Origin: Aradus depressus
Lineage: Eukaryota > Arthropoda > Insecta > Hemiptera > Aradidae
Direction: 5' to 3'
NCBI GenBank assembly: GCA_963662175.1
Contig: OY759214.1
Span: forward strand, 104,432,115 to 104,496,114
DNA: 64,000 nt
The notes beneath the pieces were generated by a model. The model was not told where the DNA came from, did no database searches, and saw only the letters and a list, made by a program, of their open reading frames with translations. A program made the translations under genes and the position numbers. Shown piece by piece: positions 11,153 to 22,198 of this stretch; within the stretch, counting starts at the first letter, position 1; each line of letters begins with the position of its first letter.

Positions 11153-12524
11153 AATTGGAAGAAAGTATGTTATTGAGTATTGTGGAAATGAAGTATTTGA
11201 TTTTGGGAATGAAAGGTTTAATTAAATTTAGTAGTATGTCAAATAGGTTTGATGAGGGGTCTTGTTCGTTGAGGTTAGTTTGATGAGGGGTGCTTGCTGG
11301 TGTCTGTGTGTAGTGTCTGCTCCGGGTAAACCAAGGGTTTGATTTAGCTCCTGAGGGGATGTTTTGCTGTGACTGTGGAGGATTTTCTGAGACTGGTTGG
11401 GGAGTAAGTCTAGATGGATTTGCATTTGTTGTGTCATGAATGTGGGTTGGTATGTGTTTTCTGTGTGTGATTCGTGATTGAAGTTTTAAGAAGGTTTCAC
11501 AGCCTCTATAATTGGCGGGGTGGCTTCCACCACAGTTAGAGCACTTTGGGGACTCTTGGAGAGTACGTGATGGGCAAGCTGTGAAATGATGATCTCCTGC
11601 ACACTTGACACATTTTGGGTCAAGGTGGCAGAAGTTCTTGCTATGTCCCACTTGCTGGCAATTCGTGCACTGCACAATGCGTTGAGACCTCTTTCGCGGT
11701 TGGACAGTCACTATAGTGTAAAAGAGACGAGATAATTGAAAAACCGCTTTTCCCTCCGGAGTATTCTGGAGCTCGACAGCACACAGTGGAGTGGGGCCTT
11801 TGTCCTTGTTCAGTAGCCTTGTTACACTGAGGACTGGGTAAGTCGGGGTTAGTTCGTCTTGTATTTCGGTTTCAGTCAGGGAGTATGGAACCCCTCGGAT
11901 AACAACGGAAAGTTTCCTATCCTCGGGGTTCAGGAAAGTATAGTATTTTACGTCATTTGTTTGGTAAAATTTGGTCAGTTTCCTAAAGTCTTCAGATGAC
12001 ATAAGGGATATTTTAATTTTTTTGTGGCATTGTTTTGTTTCGAAGGGAGATGTTGTGATACTTTTAATGTCTGTCAGTACTTTTTGAAAATTGTCGGCTT
12101 CACAAAGGAAAATTGGGGGGATTTTAAGTTGTTTTTCGGTCTGTGGGGTGGTATCGTTAGTGTGTTGGTCGGTGATGAGTGCTGCGAGTGGCGCGAATGT
12201 GTTGTGCGTGGGTATAGTGGAATGAATTGCGTACCTGTTCCGCTTGGGCTGGGTGTGGCTGGCCCCCGGTGAGGGCTCTCCGTCTAGATGCATGGCTGAC
12301 TCCGGGAGTGCTGGGAACTCCATGTCTTCTTCTGGGGGACAGGGTCTCTTCGGCTGGCTCACTAGTCGGGGTGAGTTCGACTGATCTGGGTTACCCGTAT
12401 TGTTCAGTCGTGCTTTGAGGTTATCCGTGAGTCCATTTTTCGTGTTGACCGGTTTTTCGGTCGAGTTGATGTTGGGTTTCATTCTCACCCGTAACTTGGG
12501 TGAAAAGTAAGTAATTTTGCTCAC
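11139..12524 (-). CDS. LINE-2 ORF1: gag-like nucleic-acid-binding protein
   Basis: 461 intact codons. The N-terminal third is Pro/Ser/Thr-rich and disordered-looking. The middle (about residues 170-265) resembles the domain that precedes zinc knuckles in jockey-type gags (YYTFLNPEDRKLSVVIRGVP). Then come three CCHC knuckles at about 285-350 (CTNCQQVGHSKNFC; CVKCAGDHHFTAC; CSNCGGSHPANYRGC). It would coat the element RNA in the ribonucleoprotein used for retrotransposition. The start is the first ATG of the frame. This is the only complete frame of the element. Confidence 0.85.
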   Translation of the reverse strand: MSKITYFSPKLRVRMKPNINSTEKPVNTKNGLTDNLKARLNNTGNPDQSNSPRLVSQPKRPCPPEEDMEFPALPESAMHLDGEPSPGASHTQPKRNRYAIHSTIPTHNTFAPLAALITDQHTNDTTPQTEKQLKIPPIFLCEADNFQKVLTDIKSITTSPFETKQCHKKIKISLMSSEDFRKLTKFYQTNDVKYYTFLNPEDRKLSVVIRGVPYSLTETEIQDELTPTYPVLSVTRLLNKDKGPTPLCAVELQNTPEGKAVFQLSRLFYTIVTVQPRKRSQRIVQCTNCQQVGHSKNFCHLDPKCVKCAGDHHFTACPSRTLQESPKCSNCGGSHPANYRGCETFLKLQSRITHRKHIPTHIHDTTNANPSRLTPQPVSENPPQSQQNIPSGAKSNPWFTRSRHYTQTPASTPHQTNLNEQDPSSNLFDILLNLIKPFIPKIKYFISTILNNILSSNYGQP

Positions 12525-12728
12525 TTTTATGGGTATAAATAACTTTTCAAATAATAAAAAGGTAAATTTTCTTGAGACAATTTGTTTACGTGTTTAAACA
12601 AACAAAAGTTCACAAAAACGTTAAATAAAACATTGAATTAGCAAATTTCCTAGCATCCTTAAACGTTCCGCTCAACATAGGGTACGTGACATCACCCAAC
12701 ACTCCTGCCAACTTCCTACTACCATCTC
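12525..12728 (-). promoter_or_regulatory. LINE-2 5' UTR with CRE-like motif
   Basis: In element orientation it opens 'gagatggtagtaggaagttg' and then carries one copy of the 20-nt motif GTGTTGGGTGATGTCACGTA (12702-12683). Non-LTR elements carry internal promoters here. The motif resembles an ATF/CREB or E-box hybrid (TGATGTCACGT), which is inference only. A second copy of this 5' UTR, with four tandem motifs, is at 44477-44677. Confidence 0.55.
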
Positions 12729-12739
12729 CAAAGCCCACA

Positions 12740-13836
12740 TATATTCCACATTTCTTCCTTGATAATTTTAGTTGGAACCAAACGGTAACTTATTTTATCA
12801 TACATATGGAGTCTATCGAGCTCAGGATCGCCACTTAGAAATCTAGCCAAGGCACTTAGGTCAGATATTTTAATCGGGAAGATAAAAATAAATTTGAGCA
12901 CGTCGTCCTTCGGATTAGACTTTAGGCTATGATCGAGGGCCTTTTTGTATGTCAGGTACTGGATAATGAGTCGTATGTTATGTATCTAAACCTGGGTAGC
13001 TGAAATTTCACTTAGGTTAAAAATAACCTTGAGCACGTCGTCTTTCGGATAGGACTTTCCCGATATATCTAAATCTGTCTATCAGTTTTAACAAATATTA
13101 AATCTATAAACCGTTAAAAAGCAGGAAGTTTGAAGAATGGTATTTAGCCCGACTTTTTTCGAAAAACATTTTTATTTCAATTTTTGTGTAGGATTCAGAT
13201 ATCCCGGTTGTTCATCAGTTTTAACAAATATTAAATCTAAAAACCGTTTAAAAGCGAGAAATTTGAAGAATGGAGTTTACCGAGCTCAGGATCGCCATTT
13301 CGAAATCTAGCCAAGTCAATTAGGTCAGATGTTTTAATCGGGAAGATAAAAATAAATTTGAGCACGTCGTCCTTCGGTTTGGACTTTAAGCTATGATCGA
13401 GGGCCTTTTCGTATGTCAGGTACTCGATAATGAGTCGTATGTTACGTATCTAAACCTGAAATTTTAATTAGGTTAAAAATAAATTTGAGCACGTCGTCCT
13501 TCGGATGGGACTTCCCCGATATATCTGAATCTGTCTATCAGTTTTAACAAATATTAAATCTAAAAACTGTTAAAAAGCGAGAAATTTGATGAATGGAGTT
13601 TACCCAGCTCAGGATCGCCATTTAGAAATCTAGCCAAGGTCAGATGTTTTAATCGGGAAGATAAAAATAACTTTGAGCACGTCGTCCTTCGGATGGGACT
13701 TTCCCGATGCATCTGAATCTTTCTTTGGTTGACCATCTTCGTTTCTGGATGCTGCCTATCTACCAACATAGCTGTATTAATTTGTTTTTCAGAAAATATG
13801 TCAAAACGGTACCTCAAAGCCCACTTATATTCCACA
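12740..13836 (-). repeat. R2 tandem array, part 2
   Basis: Continuation of the SINE-related array on the far side of LINE-2, resuming with 'tatattccacatttcttcct' exactly as expected from the intact text at 4711-4730. It contains four or five more 'gtcgtccttcgg' units. It ends where Helitron H2 begins at 13837. Confidence 0.75.
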
Positions 13837-14831
13837 CTAGCAGCAATACCCGGCGTTGCCCGGGGAACTTTGAATTTTCTCCCAATATCTCCTATAAGTC
13901 TATTCAATCCTTCGACATCACATTCATGATGTTATAATTTTCGATTATTCATACGGAATAAGGCTGATAGTCCTTCAACTATAGTAACGCTAGTAAGTTT
14001 TTAATACCCCTGGGCACCACAGCTAGTATGCGCCTTTCAACGGCGGAAACCCCAGCTAGTGAATACTTGGCATCGCTGGGCACCACAGCTAGTAAGAAGT
14101 TAGGAACGCTGGGCATTACAGCTAGTATGTGCCTTGCGACGGCGGACCCCACATCTAGTACGTAGTTAGGAACGCTGGGCACCACAGCTAGTAAATGTCT
14201 TGTAACGGCGGACCCCACAGCTAGTGTTAGGAACGCTGGGCACCACAGCTAGTAAATGCCTTGCAACAGTGAACCCCACAGCGAATACATAGTTACTACT
14301 ACATGGGCAATTCATGACAATCCGATTACCCTTTAATCAGTCAGCATTTTTCTATGCTTTGCCCCCCCCCCCCCCCCCTTCAATTTTTGAAGATGTCACA
14401 TAGTGTATTTTTCTATTTGGCCATCAAGAATACTACATAGGAAATACCATGACAATCCGATCATCCGTAAATGATCTATCACTATCTTCAAATTTACGCC
14501 TACCCCACAACCCCCCTCCCGTTCAAAACTTTGGGACGCCACACACCTTTTTTTCCTTTTTGGCTTTTAAAAATACTACATGTGAAATTTCATGACAATT
14601 CGACCATTAGTTAATGAGTTAGCACTATTTATATACTTAGGCCCCCCTTACAACCCCCCTCCCGATCAAAATTTTGGGACGCCTCATAGCCTATTATTCA
14701 ATCGGGCTCAAAAGAATGCTACATGGGAAGTTTCATAAAAAATCTGTCCAGCCGTTTCGGCGTGATGCTGGAACAAACATACAAACAAACAAACAAACAA
14801 ACACACCCCGTTTCAGCTTTATTTATATAGA
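13837..14831 (-). mobile_element. Non-autonomous Helitron H2
   Basis: Minus strand: 5' end TCTATATAAATAAAGCTGAA (TC start, at 14831), then 'acggggtttgtttgtttg', two or three units of the 'ggagggggttgtgggg' type repeat, a block of the 'ctagctgtggtgcccagcg' minisatellite, and a 3' hairpin ending CTAG at 13837-13840. It contains no protein. Its 5' end directly abuts the 3' end of H1. Length about 995 bp. Confidence 0.75.
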
Positions 14832-14994
14832 CTAGCAGTAATACCCGGCGTTGCCCGGGGAACTTTGACTTTTCTCACAATATCTCCTATAAGGCTATTC
14901 AGTTCCTCGACAGTACATTCATGATGTTATAATTTTCAATTATTCATACGGAATAAGGCTATAGTCCTGCAACTGTAGTAACGCTAGTAACTTT

Positions 14995-15845
14995 TTACGA
15001 CCACAGCTAGTATGCGCTTTTCAACGGTGGAAACCACAGCTAGCGAATACTTAGCATCGCTGGACGTCCTAGCCAATGCGTACTTAAGAACGTTTGTGAC
15101 CACAGCTAGTATGTGCCTTGCAACGCTGGGCACCACAGCTAGTACGTAGTTAGGAACGCTGGGCATCACAGCTAGTATGTGCCTTGCGACGGCGGAAACC
15201 ACAGCTAGTACGTAGTTAGGAACGCTGGTCACCACAGCTAGTATGTGCCTCGCAACAGCGGACCCCACTGCTAGTACGAAGTTAGGAACGCTGGGCCCTA
15301 CAGCTATTAAGTGCCTTGGAACAGCGGACCCAACAGATAGTACGTTTTTAGGAACGCTGGGCCCTACAGCTATTAAGTGCCTTGCAACAGCGGACCCCAC
15401 AGCTAGTACGATATTAGGAACCCTGGGCATCACAGCTAGTAAGTGCCTTGCAACAGCGGACCCCACAGATAGTACGTTTTTAGGAACGCTGGGCCCTACA
15501 GCCATTAAGTGCCTTGCAACAGCGGACCCCACAGCTAGTACGATATTAGGAACCCTGGGCATCACAGCTAGTAAGTGCCTTGCAACAGCGGACCCCACAG
15601 CTAGTACGTTTTTAGGAACGCTGGGCCTTACAGCTAGTAGGTGCCTCGCAACTGCGGACCCCACAGATAGTATGTAGTTAGAACCACAGGGCATCATAGC
15701 TAGTATGAGTTTTGCAACGGCGGACCCCACAGCTAGTACGTAGTTAAATACGCTGGGCCACACTGCTAGCGCCTTGCAACAGCGGACCCCACACCTAGTA
15801 CGTAATTAGGAACGCTGGGCATCTCAGCTAGTAAATGTCTTGCAA
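14995..15845 (-). repeat. 66-bp minisatellite inside Helitron H1
   Basis: 'gccttgcaacagcgg' restarts at 15379, 15445, 15511 and 15577, an exact 66-bp period. Each unit has two 'acagctagta' half-units. Because 66 is divisible by three and the unit lacks stops, a 259-codon minus frame and a 144-codon plus frame are both open across it; these are artefacts of the period. Related arrays sit at 4080-4380, 13990-14290, 42780-42990 and 63180-63720. Confidence 0.85.
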
Positions 15846-15899
15846 CAGTGAACCCCACAGCGAATACATAGTTACTACTACTACATGTGAAATTCATGA

Positions 15900-17960
15900 C
15901 AATCCGATTACCCTTTAATCATTCAGAATTATTTTTATGCTTAGCCCCCCCCCCCCCCCCCCCCCTCCCCCCCCCAATTTTTAGGATGTCACATAGTGTA
16001 TTTCTCTATTTGGCCATCATGAATACTACATGAGAAATTCCATGACAATCCGATCATCCGTTAATGATCTATCACTATCTTCATATTTAGGCCTACTCCC
16101 ACAACCCCCCCCCCCCCTTCACAATTTTGTGATGTCACACACCTTATTTTTCTATTTGGCCATCAAGAATACCACATGTGAAATTCCATGACAATCCGAT
16201 CATCCGTTAATGACCTATCACTATCTTCTTTGGGCCTACCCCCCCCCCCCCCCTGTTCAAATTTTTAAGATGTCACATAGTGTATTTTTCTATTTGGCCA
16301 TCAAGAATACTACATGTGAAATTCCCTGACAATCCGATCATCCGTTAATGATCTATCACTATCTTCATATTTAGGCCTACCCCATAACCCCCCTCCCGTT
16401 CACAATTTTGTGACGTCACATACCCTATTTTTCTATGGCCTTTATCAATACTACATGTGAAATTTCGTTACAATCTGATCCATCAGTTAATGACTTATCA
16501 CTATACTTATACTTAGGCCCCGATCAACCCACCCTCCCGTTCAAAATTTTGTGACATATACACCCCATTTTTCTATTTGGCTTTAAAGAATACTAGATGT
16601 GATATTCCATGATTTATACTTAGGCCCCCCCACAACCCCCCCTCCCGTTCAACATTTTGAGCCGTCACACACCCTATTTTTCTATTTGGCCTTCAGGAAT
16701 ACTACATACGAAATGTCGTGACAATACGACCAACCGTTAAAGAGCTAGCTCTATATTTATACTTAGGCCCCCCCACAACCCCCCCTCCCGTACAACATTT
16801 TGAGCCGTCACACACCCTATTTTTCTATTTGGCCTTCAGGAATACTACATACGAAATGTCGTGACAATACGACCAACCGTTAAAGAGCTAGCTCTATAAA
16901 TACGACCAACCGTTAAAGAGCTAGCTCTATATTTATACTTAGGCCCCCCCACAACCCCCCTCCCGTACAACATTTTGAGCCGTCACACACCCTATTTTTC
17001 TATTTGGCCTTCAGGAATACTACATACGAAATGTCGTGACAATCCGACCAACCGTTAATGATCTAGCACTATATTTATACTTAGGCCCCCCCACAACCCC
17101 CCCTCCCGTACAACATTTTGAGCCGTCACACACCCTATTTTTCTATTTGGCCTTCAGGAATACTACATACGAAATGTCGTGACAATACGACCAACCGTTA
17201 AAGAGCTAGCTCTATATTTATACTTAGGCCCCCCCACAACCCCCCCTCCCGTACAACATTTTGAGCCGTCTCACACCCTATTTTTCTATTTGGCCTTCAG
17301 GAATACTACATACGAAATGTCGTGACAATACGACCAACCGTTAAAGAGCTAGCTCTATATTTATACTTAGGCCCCCCACAACCCTCCCTCCCGTACAACA
17401 TTTTGAGCCGTCACACACCCTATTTTTCTATTTGGCCTTCAGGAATACTACATACGAAATGTCGTGACAATACGACCAACCGTTAAGGAGCTAGCTCTAT
17501 ATTTATACTTAGGCCCCCCCACAACCCCCCCTCCCGTACAACATTTTGAGCCGTCACACACCCTATTTTTCTATTTGGCCTTCAGGAATACTACATACAA
17601 AATGTCGTGACAATACGACCAACCGTTAAAGAGCTAGCTCTATATTTATACTTAGGCCTACGCCCACAACCCCCTCTCCTGTTCAAATTTTTAGGACGCC
17701 ACACACCTTATTTTTCTATTTGGCCTTCAGGAATACTACGTTTGAAATTTCGTGACAATCCGACCAGCCGTAATTGAGCTAGCACTATATTTATACTTAG
17801 GCCCCCCACAACCCCCCCTCCCGTTCCAAACTTAAGAACGCCACACACAATATTTTTCAATTTGGCCTTTAAGAATACTACATGTGAAATTTCGTGACAA
17901 TCCGACCAACCGTTAATGAGGTAGGACTATTTATATACTTAGGCCCTCCTTACAACCCCC
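15900..17960 (-). repeat. ~143-bp tandem repeat inside Helitron H1
   Basis: 'acttaggcccccccacaacc' recurs at about 16764, 16940, 17081, 17224, 17367, 17510 and 17652, mostly 141-143 bp apart; one step is 177 bp because 'aatacgaccaaccgttaaag' is duplicated. Units between about 16640 and 17640 are nearly identical, the outer ones diverged, as expected of local amplification from the centre. Includes long C runs (for example near 15946). Confidence 0.85.
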
Positions 17961-18129
17961 CCTACCGTTCAAAATTTTGGGACGCCACATAGCCTATTAT
18001 TCAATCGGGCTCAAAAGAATGCTACATGTGAAGTTTCATGAAGATCCGTCCAGCCGTTGGGGCGTGATGCTGGATCAAACATACAAACAAACACACACAC
18101 AAACCCCGTTTCAGCTTTATTTATATAGA

Positions 18130-19115
18130 TGACAGTAGAACACGAAATTATGGTGATTTTAGACGTTATTGGAAACTGGGATGTTTTGCAGACGATGTCA
18201 CCAGGAAAATTTGTGAGGTTGAAGGGGAAGAGGTTCCGAATGAAAGGTCAGCTCAATGTTGGCTCCAAAAATGTCAGACTGGAAATAGCAGTCTGTAAAG
18301 AAAGGCAGGTCAGGAGCGTCCTTCAGTGGTGGACGTGGATACATTGATTGACATTGTGGAGTCGGCACCAAGCAACAGTTATAGATTGGTGCCACAAGCA
18401 CCACCTAGACAATATGATTCTTCCTCCGGTTTTTTGACTCTGACATACTGGAAAATAAGTTCATTATATATATATACTCAAAATTGTTCTAGGTCTTCTA
18501 CTGCAATTAAATGTTTTTTATTTTTTTCAGAAATATTCTGTTAATATTGCCACCGGGAACACCTATAGTTACATATAAGATTCAGGATAGGGTGAAAAAA
18601 AAAGTAGAAAACTAGTTTATTGGCAATTCAAAGTTGTAGTACCCGTCAATTGTCATCAGAGCTGGGGAACTCTGAAGAGATTATTCATTTTGAAATTATC
18701 TCAGACGGCCAGTCTATCGATTCCTTGCTTTATTGTGAACAGCTGAAACGCATGTATGCAGTCTTGGGTCAGCGATACCCGGCGTTAGAGAACTGTAAGC
18801 AAGTACTCCTTCAGCAAGACAAATAGCGACCCCATACTTCGTTTTTAACCCTGCAGAATGTTCAAGAACTTGATGGGATTAAGTTGTTACCTCACCCTGC
18901 ATATAGCTCTCATCTTGCAACTTCGGATTAACATCTGTTCCGATTATGGCTCACTTTCTTCGGTCGATTCCAACAATTTACAGGAAGTCAGGGGTGTACA
19001 AGAATTCTTCCCTCCTATACCCACGGAATGGTATCGACCTGGGATCCAACACCTAGCCACAAGATGGGTTACTACTACGTCATAGAACATGATGGCCTAT
19101 ATTTTGAATATTAAT
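18130..19115 (+). pseudogene. mariner transposase pseudogene
   Basis: Decayed mariner-family transposase read in shifting frames. The helix-turn-helix side gives ERPSVVDVDTLIDIVESAP (18316-18375), and the catalytic side gives IIHFEIISDGQSIDSLLYCE, LLQQDK (second Asp) and HPAYSSHLATSD (third catalytic region), followed by ATRWVTTT. Several stops and frameshifts, plus unrelated sequence at about 18410-18620 in place of the middle domain, make it non-functional. Its 5' part is cut by Helitron H1. Confidence 0.75.
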
Positions 19116-21601
19116 GTTAATTAGATATTTTTTAATAAAACATTAAACTGCAAATGGACCAACGGCATTTTTTTTTCACTCACAACGTTTATTCAATTTT
19201 CCCGCTATATGACATGCAGCGCTTTGGCGATATTAGTTATAAACTAAATCAAAAAATTGGAAGTTTCTGGTCTCATGACTGTTACCTCTACTTGTCTACG
19301 ACCTTTGTTAGTTTTGTGTTTCTTGTTTGATGTTGTACGTTCATAATCCTGTACTGTCTTGTATATAACTTTTAAAAAACTTTTTTAATTTTCATTGTAT
19401 TTGGACATCTATACTACATACTCATTATTTTGGTAAGTTTTTATATATCAATTATTATTATCTGGTAATTGTTATCAATCTGTCATATAAGTATTATCAT
19501 TATTTGTTGTGTGTAATCTTGTGTATTAATAAAAAAAAAAAAAATGTATCAAATTCTTCCACAGCGTTTCTGAAGAATGTCCATAGATGTTTCAGGTTCA
19601 ATATGTTTTGAAAATTAATGGGAAGAAATTCTAAATTGCCGTTGACTAGCTAATAGTGAAAATAATTTCCTTTAGATTAGAAAAAGAAGTGAGATAAATT
19701 CATGATTCATTCAATGAACAATATGTTATCAACTAGGTAATTTATTCGAGCAACATTCTGTTACATAAAATATAAAACGCAAATGTTTATTGTTATGCAG
19801 ATTATAAATATAGGCAAAAATCATTGTTATCAGATTGTTAATTCTACTGCTATTACTCCGATTTTGATTTGATAATTTACTTCATAACTTTTTTTAAATA
19901 TATTTACTTTTACGAATTATTTGAGATAATTACCTAACTGTTCTTAGAAACTATCTTTTTAAAGCGAACTTTTCCGATTCACATACATTAGAAAAAAAAT
20001 ATCCATGTTAGTCGTATAAATTCTGTTCAATATTTGAAATTAATTAATTTGTTTGTTTATATTATTGAAGCGGTGATGTTATGTAATGGCCTAGGTAAAG
20101 ATTTAGGAGCAGGCACAAAAACTAAACATGATGACGTCAGTTTTTTTTTTTTTTTTTAAATCAATTTTCCGCTATGTTACCAATAGCAGTGTTGAAAATA
20201 CAGTTTGTTAATCCGCCGCAAAATATGAAAAGTAAAATTTTTTAACTAATTTTTCTCGTCTGATATTGTTTCAGTACCTTTTAGCAATATAATATTGCCT
20301 AATGAAATTTTGGGCATCTAGTATGTTTGTACTTAATATATTTTTAAAACTGATTTATTTTTAATTATTGTTTTCGAAAACCACCTTCATTTATTAGTTC
20401 TTAATGAAAATGGCTAATAAAAATGAAACGTTTAATTTCACAAAAATACATATGTACATACATTGTACTGGTTTTGGATTACACCATCATCAATAACTGC
20501 TTACTGTTGAATTTTGTGTTGACGATGATTTTTTTTTTTTTGTACTATGTTGGCACACAACTCCCGGTAAGACGAATATATTGTCATAAAATTTTATGTG
20601 TGGTTCCAGAAGTCTGATCATAAAGACAACTATCGATTTTCAGCAATAACGGTTCAAAGAAAAACGACTTAACTTTAAAACTCTGATAAGTGTGAATGGA
20701 ATAAATTAAATTTATAAATGAAATTCCTTTACAAATAATTCAAGCTGTGTTTCACTAAGTAACTATTATTTCCCGATAAGAACCATTTTCGTCCTAGAAC
20801 CAATATATGGAAAGATATTTAGAAAAAATAAAAATACAACTATGAAAATATATAATTGTAACCAATAATAATTATTTGTTACAATTATATATTTTCATAG
20901 TTGTATTTTCTATTACACAACAATTATTGTTGTATATTCTATTTGCTAAACAAGTAATAACCTAAGTAATACATATATAATAAATGCCCATGATGTCTGC
21001 TGGACAATGTTGGGAATAAATACTGGTAACTGTTTGTCATTTGCGTAATCTTATCTGATATTTTATGATAACTTCTAGTTTTTTCGCCCTTTAAATTTTT
21101 TTAGTGTACACGTCTTGGTAACTTGTTTGTAAACATGGCACAATCACTGTAAACAAAATATGCAGGCTGGCCCCAAATGTTATTCACTCCTTCAACCTAC
21201 TTTTTTTGTGAAGTTAACAATTTTTTTTTCTCTCTATTTATAAGTAGTAAATTTGTAGTTGTATAATCGAAATTTCATGTTTTCCGACCTTTTGAATCCG
21301 AAAATTAAAAAAAAAAAAAAATAGAAAATCTCATCTGAGAATGTACGGACAGGATAACTCCTGACTGAAATAAATTACCAACGAGACATTTTTATGTCGA
21401 TCTAGTGCCTAATAAGAAAGACAACTATTGCCTTTTCAGCCTATCTGAGGGAAGCGGCAGGGGTTTGTCGTAAAAATAATTTCGATACGAAATTTATAAC
21501 TTGGCATTTCAAGTCGAGTCAAGGAACAGGAGAGTTTGCAGAGAGAGAGTGACAGCGAACTCTTAGCTGGGGAAGTACATTGGTGGGGATTCATCGACGA
21601 C
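19116..21601. other. AT-rich DNA, no gene recognised
   Basis: Mostly A/T-rich. The stretch 19235-19540 ends in 'gtgtattaataaaaaaaaaa' and may be the 3' tail of an unidentified retroelement. A perfect inverted repeat lies at 20831-20909. No open frame with a recognisable motif. Confidence 0.5.
20831..20909. repeat. Perfect 32-bp inverted repeat
   Basis: Arms 20831-20862 and 20878-20909 are exact reverse complements (left arm starts aaaatacaactatgaaaata), with a 15-nt spacer. AT-rich; would form a stable hairpin. Possibly a MITE core. No target duplication identified. Confidence 0.85.
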
Positions 21602-21845
21602 CTTTTTATCTGGGAGGTAAAATAAACTTAAGCACGCCGTCCTTCGGTTGGATGATCCCAAGCCTGTACGATGTCAGGTACTTGTTAAAGAGCCATATCC
21701 TATCTGACTGAAAATTTAGGGTTGGCAAAATTTAGGACCCCCATAGTAGAGTCGGACTCATGTCCACCAGAGTGACGAAAGAGCGCTCTGGTAGTAGGCG
21801 GTATGGCCTCGTAGTTGAAGCCCGGGCATGAGTCATAATAACCAA
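21602..21845 (+). mobile_element. SINE-A copy, head missing
   Basis: Starts at the 'atctgggaggtaaaataaac' segment and runs through 'gcacgccgtccttcgg', 'gatgtcaggtac', 'ccaccagagtgacgaaagag' and the 3' end 'cccgggcatgagtcataata'. The tRNA-like head is replaced by an R3 end ('agctggggaagtacattgg'). Confidence 0.75.
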
Positions 21846-21954
21846 TCGATGACATAATTCTGTTGTAGGATATTTAGTGGATTAAGAAAGGAGGTTGAAG
21901 AAGATAGATGAGTGAAACGTGAGTTTTAAACAGGTTAAAGAGGTTGAGGTGGCT

Positions 21955-22135
21955 GAAGAGGTTAAATGCAACTGACCACCATAGAGTGGTCGGCCGGTGG
22001 TCGCCTCCAAGTCCTCTTAGCCTCGTCTAAGCCCTAATAATCGTATATCCTGATCTGGAGCTCCTCAACATTCGACTGACGGGTCAACCTCCTGCACAAG
22101 ATGCACCCTAAAACGTTAATAAATCGAAAAGTTCC
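21955..22135 (+). repeat. 3' end of a non-LTR element, same family as 23195-23425
   Basis: 'gtcggccggtggtcgcctcc' ... 'caccctaaaacgttaataaat' parallels 'gtcagccggtgttcgccccc' ... 'caccctaaaattaataaat' at 23290-23420. It lies just upstream of the first VAMP7 coding exon. Confidence 0.45.
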
Positions 22136-22198
22136 ATCTTTCCTGCATGCGGCCACACTTAGTTTCATTGTTAATTCCGTCTTTTGTTTTTTTTGCAG

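Larger units (their letters stand above)
8356..12728 (-). mobile_element. Nearly full-length jockey-like LINE (LINE-2 of window)
   Basis: About 4.37 kb on the minus strand, flanked by an 11-bp duplication (caaagcccaca). In its own direction it has a 5' UTR (12728-12525) with one GTGATGTCACGT-type motif, ORF1 (gag-like, three CCHC knuckles), ORF2 (endonuclease plus RT) overlapping ORF1 by 14 nt, and a 3' UTR ending AATAAAGTGTGTTGTTGTTA with no poly-A. ORF2 carries stop codons and a frameshift, so the copy is inactive, though ORF1 and the endonuclease frame are still open, implying a fairly recent insertion. Confidence 0.9.
14832..18129 (-). mobile_element. Non-autonomous Helitron H1, minisatellite-rich
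   Basis: 3.3 kb, minus strand. 5' end TC at 18129-18128 (host A/T junction), shared leader 'ataaagctgaaacggggttt', then a tandem array of a ~143-bp unit (about 15900-17900), then a 66-bp-period array (14995-15840), a unique 3' segment, and the hairpin plus CTAG at 14832-14835. It has the same termini as H2, 62117-63843 and 51557-52087, but much longer arrays. There is no RepHel gene; movement would need a protein supplied by another copy. Confidence 0.75.

Noticed and set aside
15243..15677. 144-codon plus-strand repeat protein
   Set aside because: Product of the 66-bp Helitron minisatellite; the opposite strand is equally open.
14995..15845. CRISPR-like regular spacing of repeats
   Set aside because: The units are contiguous with no unique spacers, inside a eukaryotic Helitron.
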